From Aliidongia dinghuensis (lineage in GTDB: Bacteria; Pseudomonadota; Alphaproteobacteria; ATCC43930; CGMCC-115725), in NCBI RefSeq assembly GCF_014643535.1, contig NZ_BMJQ01000005.1, forward strand, positions 338,973-402,972: 64,000 bases of DNA, in the 5' to 3' direction. Made by a program: the position numbers and the translations under genes. Positions 57,534 through 64,000 of the stretch are shown here, one piece after another (the first letter of the stretch is position 1; the number at the start of each line of letters is the position of its first letter). The notes under the pieces are model-generated. The model was given only the letters and a program-made list of their open reading frames with translations, had not been told where the DNA came from and did no database searches.

Positions 57534-60500
57534 TTATGAACAGCCGCTCGTGGAACCGCAGGTGTTGCACTTCATGCAGGTGCCGTTGCGCACGAGCGTG
57601 AAGTTGCCGCATTCGCCGCAGCTGTCGCCCTCGTAGCCCTTCATCCGGGCCTCGCGGATCTGCTCCGACCGGCTGTCACCGCCACCATGCCCGCCGCCAT
57701 GGGCGTGATGCGCATGGTCGTGGTGGTGGTCATGGCTGTGGCCGACATGCGGGTCGGTCGCGAGCGCCAGGGCCGAGGTGCCGGCGAAGGCCACGGCCGG
57801 CAGACCGCCCTGCAGCACGGTGAGCTTGGTCCGGGCGAAGCCCGAACTCGCCGCCCGCTGGATCTTCTCGAACTGGGCCGCGGCCTTGCGCGAGGCATCC
57901 GCAGTGTCCGGCAGCAGGCCTTCCTGGTCGCCGGCGCCGACTGTGTCCGGGGCGAGGTCCGCCGGCTGGACGTGGGCCAGGTCGTTGCGGCCCAGGTACG
58001 AGATCGCGAGCTCACGGAACAGATAGTCGACGATCGAGGTCGCCATCTTGATCGTATCGTTGCCCTCGACCTGGCCGGCCGGCTCGAACCGGGTGAAGGT
58101 GAAGGCCTCGACGAACTCCTCGAGCGGCACGCCGTACTGCAGGCCGATCGAGACCGCGATCGCGAAGTTGTTCATGAGCGACCGGAAGGCGGAGCCTTCC
58201 TTGTGCATGTCGACGAACACTTCGGCCAGGCTGCCGTCCTCGTACTCGCCGGTGCGGAGATAGACCTTGTGGCCGCCGACGATCGCCTTCTGGGTATAGC
58301 CCTTCCGGCGCTGCGGCAGGCGGCGACGCTCCGTGCGGTGCACGACCTTCTCGATGACCCGCTCGATCAGCCGCTCGGTCACGATCGGCGCGCGCTCGGC
58401 CGGGTTCATGGCCGCGAAAGTCTCGATCGCGTCCTCGTCCTCCTCATCGTCGATGAGCGAGGCCGACAGCGGCTGCGACAGTTTCGAGCCGTCGCGATAG
58501 AGCGCGTTCGCCTTGATGCCGAGGCGCCAGGAGAGCAGGTACGCCTCCTTGCATTCCGAGACGGTCGCCGCATTCGGCATGTTGATCGTCTTGGAGATGG
58601 CGCCGGAGATGAACGACTGTGACGCCGCCATCATGCGGATGTGGCTCTCCCAGCTCAAGTAGCGCTTGCCCAAGCGGCCGCACGGGTTGGCGCAGTCGAA
58701 CACCGGCAGATGCTCTTCCTTCAGGCCCGGTGCGCCCTCGAGCGTCATGGCGCCGCAGCAGTAGGTGTTCGCCGCCTCAATGTCGGTCTTGGTGAAGCCC
58801 AGGTGCGCCAGCAGGTCGAACGACACGTCGTTCAGCCGCTCCGCCGGGATGCCGAGCGTGGCCGTCAGGAACTCCTCGCCCAGCGTCCACTTGTTGAAGG
58901 CGAACTTGACGTCGAAGGCGGAGGCGAGGCCGGCCTCGATCTTGGCCAATTCGGCCGCGGTGAAGCCCTTGGCCGCGAGCGTCTCGTGATTGATGCGCGG
59001 CGCGCCCTTGAGCGTGCCGTGGCCGACGGCGTAGCGCACCATCGCCTCGGCCTGGTCGGGGCCGTAGCCGAGGGTGGCCAGCGCCTCCGGCACGATGCGG
59101 TTGATGATCTTGAAGTAGCCGCCGCCGGCCAGCTTCTTGAACTTCACCAGCGCGAAGTCGGGCTCGATGCCGGTCGTGTCGCAATCCATGACCAGGCCAA
59201 TGGTGCCGGTCGGCGCCACGACGGTCGACTGCGCGTTGCGGTAGCCGTGCGCCTCGCCGAGTGCCAGCGCCTCGTCCCAGGCGCGCGCCGCGGCGGTGGC
59301 GAGGGCCGCGTCCGGGCATTGCGCCGCCTCGAACGGCACCGGCTTCACGGTCAGGCCTTCGTAGCCGTCGACGGCGCCATGGGCGGCCCGGCGATGGTTG
59401 CGGATGACCCGGAGCATGGCGTCCCGGTTCTTGGCGAAGCCGGGGAAGGGACCCAGCTCCTTCGCCATCTCGGCCGAGGTCCGATAGGCGATGCCGGTCA
59501 TGACCGCCGAGATCGCGGCGCAGATCGAACGGCCTTCCTCGCTGTCATAGCCGTAGCCGGCCGCCATCAGCAGGCCGCCGAGGTTGGCGTAGCCCAGGCC
59601 GAGGGTGCGGAACTCGTAGGAGAGCTGCGCGATCTCGCGGCTCGGGAACTGCGCCATCAGCACCGAGATCTCGAGCACGACGGTCCAGATGCGGACCGCA
59701 TGCTCGAACGACGGCGTGTCGAATTCGCCGGCGGCGTCGCGGAACGTCAGCAGGTTGAGCGAGGCGAGATTGCACGCCGTGTCGTCGAGGAACATGTATT
59801 CCGAGCACGGGTTCGACGCATTGATGCGCCCCGATGCCGGGCAGGTGTGCCACTCGTTGATCGTCGTGTCGAACTGCACGCCCGGATCGGCCGAGGCCCA
59901 GGCGGCATGGCCGATCTTCTCCCAGAGCTCGCGGGCCTTCAGCGTCTTGTGCACCTTGCCGTCGATGCGGCGCATCAGCTTCCACTCGCCGTCGGCCAGC
60001 ACCTGCTCGATGAAGTCGTTGGTGAGGCGCACCGAGTTGTTGGAATTCTGGCCGGCGACGGTCAGGTACGCCTCGCTGTCCCAATCCGTGTCGTAAACGC
60101 GGAAGTCGAGATTGTCGTAGCCCTGCTCGGCGAACTGGATCACGCGCTGGACGTAGTTCTCCGGCAGCATGGCCCGGCGCGCGGCCTTGATCGCCGCCTT
60201 GAGCGCGCCGTTCTTCTTGGGGTCGAAGGCGCCGTCGCCGAGATCGGGCCGCGCTTCGATGCAGGCCTGCATGATCTCGTTCAGGTGCTTGTTCGCGAGC
60301 TTCGAGCCGGCGACGAGCGCTGCCACCTTCTGCTCCTCGACCACCTTCCAGTCGATATAGGCCTCGATGTCGGGATGGTCGATGTCGACCGTCACCATCT
60401 TGGCGGCACGGCGCGTGGTGCCGCCCGACTTGATGGCGCCGGCCGCGCGGTCGCCGATCTTGAGGAAGCTCATGAGGCCCGAGGAGCGGCCGCCGCCCGA

Positions 60501-61235
60501 CAGGCGCTCACCGTCGCCACGCAGCTGGGAGAAATTGGAGCCGGTGCCCGAGCCGTACTTGAACAGCCGCGCCTCGCGCACCCACAGGTCCATGATGCCG
60601 CCCTCGTTGACGAGGTCGTCGGCGACGGACTGGATGAAGCAGGCATGCGGCTGCGGATGCTCGTAGGAGCTGGCCGACGCGGTGAGCTCGCCGGTCTTGA
60701 AATCGACGTAGTAATGGCCCTGCGCCGGGCCGTCGATGCCATAGGCCCAGTGCAGGCCGGTGTTGAACCATTGCGGGCTGTTGGGCGCCGCCATCTGGCG
60801 CGCGAGCATGACGCGCAGCTCGTCGAAGAAAGCGCGGGCGTCTGCCTCCGTGTCGAAATAGCCGCCCTTCCAGCCCCAGTAGGTCCAGGTACCGGCCAGC
60901 CGGTCGAACACCTGCTTCGCCGACTTCTCGGAGCCGAAGCGCTCCTTCTCCGGCAGCGCCTCGAGCTTCTTCTCGTCCGGTATCTGACGGCGCAGCCACG
61001 CGGGCACACCCTTCTCGGCCACCGGCTTCAGGGCTGCCGGCACGCCGGCCTTGCGGAAATACTTCTGGGCCAGGATGTCGCAGGCGACCTGCGACCAGTC
61101 CTTTGGCACCTCCATGTCGGCCAGGCGGAAGACCACCGAGCCGTCCGGATTGCGGATCTCGCTCGTGGCCGACGTGAACTCGATCGCCGCGTAGGGATCG
61201 TGACCTTCGGTCGTGAATCGACGGGAGATCCGCAT
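57534..61235 (-). CDS. nrdJ: Vitamin B12-dependent (class II) ribonucleotide reductase
   Basis: 1233 residues, the length of the long NrdJ form. It reduces ribonucleotides to deoxyribonucleotides with adenosylcobalamin as radical source and needs no oxygen. The catalytic barrel spans roughly residues 90-900 ([59 protein letters not shown]). The C-terminus has a zinc-ribbon/redox segment ([21 protein letters not shown]) preceded by an unusual His-rich linker at about 1163-1183. A possible NrdR box lies upstream; no cobalamin riboswitch was seen. Confidence 0.96.
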   Translation of the reverse strand: MRISRRFTTEGHDPYAAIEFTSATSEIRNPDGSVVFRLADMEVPKDWSQVACDILAQKYFRKAGVPAALKPVAEKGVPAWLRRQIPDEKKLEALPEKERFGSEKSAKQVFDRLAGTWTYWGWKGGYFDTEADARAFFDELRVMLARQMAAPNSPQWFNTGLHWAYGIDGPAQGHYYVDFKTGELTASASSYEHPQPHACFIQSVADDLVNEGGIMDLWVREARLFKYGSGTGSNFSQLRGDGERLSGGGRSSGLMSFLKIGDRAAGAIKSGGTTRRAAKMVTVDIDHPDIEAYIDWKVVEEQKVAALVAGSKLANKHLNEIMQACIEARPDLGDGAFDPKKNGALKAAIKAARRAMLPENYVQRVIQFAEQGYDNLDFRVYDTDWDSEAYLTVAGQNSNNSVRLTNDFIEQVLADGEWKLMRRIDGKVHKTLKARELWEKIGHAAWASADPGVQFDTTINEWHTCPASGRINASNPCSEYMFLDDTACNLASLNLLTFRDAAGEFDTPSFEHAVRIWTVVLEISVLMAQFPSREIAQLSYEFRTLGLGYANLGGLLMAAGYGYDSEEGRSICAAISAVMTGIAYRTSAEMAKELGPFPGFAKNRDAMLRVIRNHRRAAHGAVDGYEGLTVKPVPFEAAQCPDAALATAAARAWDEALALGEAHGYRNAQSTVVAPTGTIGLVMDCDTTGIEPDFALVKFKKLAGGGYFKIINRIVPEALATLGYGPDQAEAMVRYAVGHGTLKGAPRINHETLAAKGFTAAELAKIEAGLASAFDVKFAFNKWTLGEEFLTATLGIPAERLNDVSFDLLAHLGFTKTDIEAANTYCCGAMTLEGAPGLKEEHLPVFDCANPCGRLGKRYLSWESHIRMMAASQSFISGAISKTINMPNAATVSECKEAYLLSWRLGIKANALYRDGSKLSQPLSASLIDDEEDEDAIETFAAMNPAERAPIVTERLIERVIEKVVHRTERRRLPQRRKGYTQKAIVGGHKVYLRTGEYEDGSLAEVFVDMHKEGSAFRSLMNNFAIAVSIGLQYGVPLEEFVEAFTFTRFEPAGQVEGNDTIKMATSIVDYLFRELAISYLGRNDLAHVQPADLAPDTVGAGDQEGLLPDTADASRKAAAQFEKIQRAASSGFARTKLTVLQGGLPAVAFAGTSALALATDPHVGHSHDHHHDHAHHAHGGGHGGGDSRSEQIREARMKGYEGDSCGECGNFTLVRNGTCMKCNTCGSTSGCS

Positions 61236-61352
61236 GGTCGTCTTAGCCCCTATTCATTGTTTCGCCCACATCGTGCCGGATCGCCGCTGCCCCCGCGCGA
61301 CAGATCCGGAAGGCCGTCCAGGCCCCGTATGTAGGCTCGGATGATGAGGGTG

Positions 61353-61368
61353 CCACAAAATATGGTGG
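61353..61368. promoter_or_regulatory. Possible NrdR box upstream of nrdJ
   Basis: CCACAAAATATGGTGG, a 16-base near-palindrome like the ACACWATATATWGTGT NrdR consensus, 118 bases upstream of nrdJ. A weaker match (GGCGAGATTTTGTCAA) is about 31 bases away, the usual pair spacing. TTGACA on the minus strand overlaps the second site. The rest of 61236-61492 shows no gene. Confidence 0.42.
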
Positions 61369-61492
61369 ATGCAACGGGGTTTATGGCGAGATTTTGTCAA
61401 AAAATCCCTTGCCAAGACTCGCGGACTCGTTCCACCCGCGGAACGGCTTGGGTTCGGCCCCAAGCCGCCTCATGTCCCGTCTATATATAGTA

Positions 61493-61861
61493 TCAGGGTT
61501 GTGTGACGTTTCTGAGCATGAGCAGGCACAAGACGCCGACGGCGAGGCTCACCACCAGGGGTGCGCGCATCCGGGCGCTGGCGAGCGTCGCGACGGCGGC
61601 CACTATATAGAGTATGCCGCCCTGCAGCACCGTCGGCACGATCAAGGCCGTGAACATGGCGCCCGGCAGATGGCCGAGGAATGCCTCGACCGCCGGGCTC
61701 GGCGTCACGCGGCGCGCGAGGAACAGGCCGGTGAAGCGGATGAGGTAGACGCCGGCCGCCATGCCGAAGATGGTGATCATCGTCGGCAGGTGGAGCGCCA
61801 TGTCGCCCGACGCGACGTCGGCCAGAGACAGATCGGGGGCCAAAGACAGATCAGGCGCCAT
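61493..61861 (-). CDS. azlD: AzlD family branched-chain amino acid transport protein
   Basis: 122 residues with about four hydrophobic segments (MITIFGMAAGVYLIRFTGLFLA, AMFTALIVPTVLQGGILYIVAAVATLA, PLVVSLAVGVLCLLML). It is the small partner of AzlC in branched-chain amino acid (or azaleucine) efflux. ATG 61861 overlaps the end of azlC by 11 bases and has a strong GAGGAGAG site. The first residues hold a tandem APDLSLAPDLSL duplication; ATG 61801 would remove it. Confidence 0.85.
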   Translation of the reverse strand: MAPDLSLAPDLSLADVASGDMALHLPTMITIFGMAAGVYLIRFTGLFLARRVTPSPAVEAFLGHLPGAMFTALIVPTVLQGGILYIVAAVATLASARMRAPLVVSLAVGVLCLLMLRNVTQP

Positions 61862-62585
61862 GGGCGTAGCTCTCCTCGGCGGTGCGCCGCGTGTCGCGCC
61901 AGGCGCCGACCAGGCTGCCGGTCAAGCCGCCTGCGAGCAGGTACCAGGCGCCGGGCAAGAAATGGGCGCCCAGGACGGCGGCGGCGCCGGATGCCAGCCA
62001 GGGCCAGAGGTCGCGCCGGCCGCGCCACATCCGGCCGGCGAGGGCCGTGAACACGGCCGTGCCGATGAAGTCGAGCCCCAGGCGCTCGGGCGCCGGCAGC
62101 GCGCCGCCGAACGCGCGGCCGATGAAGCCTGAGACGACCCAGAAGCTCCAGAGTGCGAGCCCACTGCCGACGAAGAAGCCGGCATCGCGCCCGCCGGCGC
62201 GCATCTCGGCGATGCTGACTGCCCAGTTCTCGTCGGCGGTGAAGAACACGCTGCCGTAGGACAGCAGGCGCCCGAGCGGGCCCAGCCAGGGCTTGAGCGC
62301 TGCCGTCATGATCACGTAGCGCAGGTTGATGATGGCGGCCGCAGCGACGATGCCGGCGATCGGCAGGGGATCGCCCCACAGCTGCAGGGCCAGCATCTGG
62401 CTTGAGCCGGCGAACACGAGCGCGCTCATGAGCACGGTCTCGGCCAAGCTCAACCCATGCTGGCCGGCGATGAGGCCATAGGCGACGCCGAACACGGCGA
62501 CGCCGGCGGCGATCGGCAGGGTCTTGGCATAGCCACGGGCGATGCCGCCCCAGGTGAAGCGAATCGGCGGATTTTCTCGGTTCAT
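61851..62585 (-). CDS. azlC: AzlC family branched-chain amino acid exporter
   Basis: 244 residues with about seven membrane helices. Typical AzlC segments are FTWGGIARGYAKTLPIAAGVAVFGVAYGLIAGQHGLSLAETVLMSALVFAGSSQMLALQLW and NLRYVIMTAALKPWLG; FFTADENWAVSI is also conserved. It forms an efflux complex with AzlD. The AraC gene upstream on the same strand (22 bases) is the probable regulator. Confidence 0.92.
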   Translation of the reverse strand: MNRENPPIRFTWGGIARGYAKTLPIAAGVAVFGVAYGLIAGQHGLSLAETVLMSALVFAGSSQMLALQLWGDPLPIAGIVAAAAIINLRYVIMTAALKPWLGPLGRLLSYGSVFFTADENWAVSIAEMRAGGRDAGFFVGSGLALWSFWVVSGFIGRAFGGALPAPERLGLDFIGTAVFTALAGRMWRGRRDLWPWLASGAAAVLGAHFLPGAWYLLAGGLTGSLVGAWRDTRRTAEESYAHGA

Positions 62586-62607
62586 GCCGCCGAGGCTAGG
62601 ACACGTC

Positions 62608-63447
62608 TCACCCCAGGGTCTTGAACGTTCCTTGCCGGTAGAGGCCGGGCGGCACGCCGACGAGGCGCTTGAAGGCGCGGGTCAGGTGGCTCTGGTCGGC
62701 GAAGCCGCAATCGAACGCCACCGCGGCCGGCGCCAGGCCCTGGCGCAGCAGCTGCTGGGCCTGCGCCACGCGCCGGGCCGTCTGGTAGGCGTGCGGCGGC
62801 ATGCCGACGGTCCGGCGAAAGGCGCGGACGAGCGACAGCGGGTGCAATTGAGCGATCTCGGCGAGTCGCGCAAGCGGCACCGGTTCGGCCAGATGCTCGT
62901 CCAGATAGGCCTGCACGCGCGCGATCGGGCCGGGCTCGCGGCCGATCGGCGCCGGCGCCGGGCCGCGGCCATGGCGCCGGGCGATGGCCGCGATGAGGTC
63001 GAGGAAGCCCTCCTCGCGGGCGAGGCTGGACATGCCCGCGAGCGCATCATGCTGGCGGACGAAGGCGGCAGCGAGTTCCGCGTCCTCGACGATCGTCTCG
63101 GCGAAATAGGGCAAGACCGGATGATCGGGATCGAGCGCCGCGAAGGCGGCTTTCGGCACGTACATGACCCGATAGCGCCAGCCTTCCTCGACGGCCCGGC
63201 TGCCGTCATGCGGCACTTCCGGGTTCAGGAGCGCCAGCTGCCCCGGCCCCGCCCGGTGGAGCGCGCCCTGATAGCGGAACTGCTCGCCGCCGCTGGTGAT
63301 GGCCGCGAGCGTGTAGGTTGGGTGCGCGTGCTGGCCGAAGGCATGGGTGATGTAGCGGGCCGACAGCAGCTCCGTGCCGCCGCCTTCCGCCACGGTCCAA
63401 TAGCGCGCCCGCTCGGCGCCGGTCAGGGGCTCGTCGTCGCTGTGCAT
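62608..63447 (-). CDS. AraC family transcriptional regulator
   Basis: 279 residues from ATG 63447 (a GTG directly precedes it). An N-terminal cupin-like AraC ligand-binding domain (about 20-150: HAFGQHAHPTYTLAAITSGGEQFRYQG, LLNPEVPHDG) is followed by two helix-turn-helix motifs (about 175-275: VPLARLAEIAQLHPLSLVRAFRRTVGMPPHAYQTARRVAQAQQLL and VAFDCGFADQSHLTRAFKRLVGVPPGLYR). Similar regulators commonly sit beside azlCD or other amino acid exporters and sense the exported amino acid. AGGTAGG lies 7 bases before the ATG. Confidence 0.92.
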   Translation of the reverse strand: MHSDDEPLTGAERARYWTVAEGGGTELLSARYITHAFGQHAHPTYTLAAITSGGEQFRYQGALHRAGPGQLALLNPEVPHDGSRAVEEGWRYRVMYVPKAAFAALDPDHPVLPYFAETIVEDAELAAAFVRQHDALAGMSSLAREEGFLDLIAAIARRHGRGPAPAPIGREPGPIARVQAYLDEHLAEPVPLARLAEIAQLHPLSLVRAFRRTVGMPPHAYQTARRVAQAQQLLRQGLAPAAVAFDCGFADQSHLTRAFKRLVGVPPGLYRQGTFKTLG

Positions 63448-63561
63448 CACGCCTACCTATGTATGGTGCCGCCCCGGCACCTGCGAGGGGGCCTGCGGGA
63501 GGGAGGAGCAGCGCGTCGACGGCCGCGGAACGGGGGTGCGATTTTTTTTGCAAATAGCCTG

Positions 63562-63591
63562 TTGACTCGGTTCGGCTGACGGACGTATAAG
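63562..63591 (+). promoter_or_regulatory. rRNA operon promoter P1
   Basis: TTGACT (63562-63567), 18-base spacer, TATAAG (63586-63591). It shares the GTTGAC-x-CGGTTC sequence with the second promoter 225 bases downstream. Confidence 0.65.
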
Positions 63592-63786
63592 CCGCTTCCC
63601 GACGCGACGGGGCCCGCCGAAAAGCAAGGCGACGCCTCGAAAAATCGGGAAATGGAGCTAGCGCGACGCGGGTTTCCGCATCTCGTTTTCGGCCGGGGAA
63701 ATACCCCCGGTCCTTCCTGTGGAAAGGCTCTTTACCGGGCCGGCGCAGCGAAGAAAAAGAAAACGGAAAAAGATGCGAAAAACTGG

Positions 63787-63815
63787 TTGACACGGTTCTG
63801 AGGCAAGCGTAAAAG
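63787..63815 (+). promoter_or_regulatory. rRNA operon promoter P2 with A-rich upstream region
   Basis: TTGACA (63787-63792), 17-base spacer, TAAAAG (63810-63815). The 30 bases before it (about 63751-63783) are A-rich and could be an UP element for the alpha subunit. Confidence 0.72.
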
Positions 63816-64000
63816 CCTGCCTCCGCTTCGACGGGAAGCGCCGCTGAACGGCGGCGAAAAACGAAACGAAGCACTGCTGTTTGACATTGTTGAGAGAAGG
63901 AAGGGATGCGCAGGCGGCGGCGTGGAGTGGTTCACGCTGGTCTGGTTGTGCATCTTGGTAAGCCAAGTGATGTAATGCAGTCGGATCGGCAGGGCTTTGG
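63816..64000 (+). other. rRNA leader with boxA-like site
   Basis: After P2 come a GC hairpin (CCGCTTCGACGGG...) and TGCTGTTTGACA at 63875-63886, one mismatch from the TGCTCTTTGACA boxA of rRNA antitermination. GAGAGAAGGAAGGGATGCG and a G-rich stretch follow, as in rRNA leaders of related bacteria. No ORF is convincing. The 16S gene itself is not in the window. Confidence 0.65.

Noticed and set aside
58641..61334. 897-aa plus-strand reading frame antisense to nrdJ
   Set aside because: Same reason: opposite a clear NrdJ, biased composition, no motifs or ribosome site.
61236..61492. Cobalamin riboswitch upstream of the B12-dependent nrdJ
   Set aside because: No conserved B12-box (GCCACTG-type core) could be found in the leader. 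B12 riboswitches usually precede the B12-independent reductase instead.

Overview
The window is one 64 kb stretch of GC-rich, densely coding DNA that looks like the chromosome of a free-living alphaproteobacterium, most likely in the Rhodospirillales/Azospirillales. The evidence is a circularly permuted two-piece tmRNA gene beside an alphaproteobacterial sspB, a DUF4169 protein, a phasin, a B12-dependent ribonucleotide reductase (NrdJ), a trpE preceded by a Trp-codon leader and attenuator, and an rRNA-type leader with tandem promoters at the right end. Most of it is core metabolism and housekeeping. One accessory island (about 34.7-38.3 kb) is visibly less GC-rich and carries a toxin/immunity-like pair.

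Layout. 1-4.4 kb: a truncated molybdopterin oxidoreductase, a D-lactate dehydrogenase-like flavoprotein, an SDR and an unknown small protein. 4.5-11.1 kb: an NTF2-like protein, an MFS exporter, an MBL-fold hydrolase with DUF4169, and a large AsmA protein. 11.2-18 kb (minus strand): a palindromic repeat, an RHH protein, fumC, an ECF sigma/anti-sigma/periplasmic sensor module, sspB, ssrA, a DsbA-fold isomerase and an acyl-CoA synthetase. 18-24.5 kb: a Gfo/Idh/MocA oxidoreductase, a DMSO-reductase-family molybdoenzyme, galU and a phosphohexomutase (sugar nucleotide supply), and two small unknowns. 24.5-26.8 kb: trpL, attenuator, trpE, trpG. 26.9-34.7 kb: a D,D-carboxypeptidase with SPOR domain, an Anbu proteasome-like protease, a phasin, clpS-clpA, PAP2 and GNAT genes.

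34.7-38.3 kb: the accessory island, with a 421-residue protein ending in a CDI-type nuclease-like domain, its probable immunity protein, a duplicated toxin-less module, a small secreted protein, a gene fragment and two tautomerase paralogues, one with a Tat signal. 38.3-45.9 kb: an acyltransferase, RidA, a secreted unknown, a TPR glycosyltransferase-like gene with a GT2 gene, a diguanylate cyclase and a VOC protein. 46-50.9 kb: an NAD cluster (NMNAT-Nudix, nadE, pncB, pncA) behind a promoter that contains a palindrome. 50.8-55.2 kb: a catabolic cassette (PhyH oxygenase, MHS-type transporter, TIM-barrel isomerase) divergent from a LacI regulator, with two AGCGCT operators between. 55.3-63.5 kb: small unknowns, nrdJ, azlCD with an AraC regulator. 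63.5-64 kb: tandem rRNA promoters, a boxA-like site and leader, so a 16S rRNA gene should begin just beyond the window.

Three parts fit together functionally. ssrA (tag RNA) lies directly upstream of sspB (adaptor for tagged proteins), and clpS-clpA is also present. The NAD genes form a salvage/synthesis pathway. trpL-trpE-trpG is a complete transcription-attenuation unit. All assignments come from reading the sequence; no database search was run.
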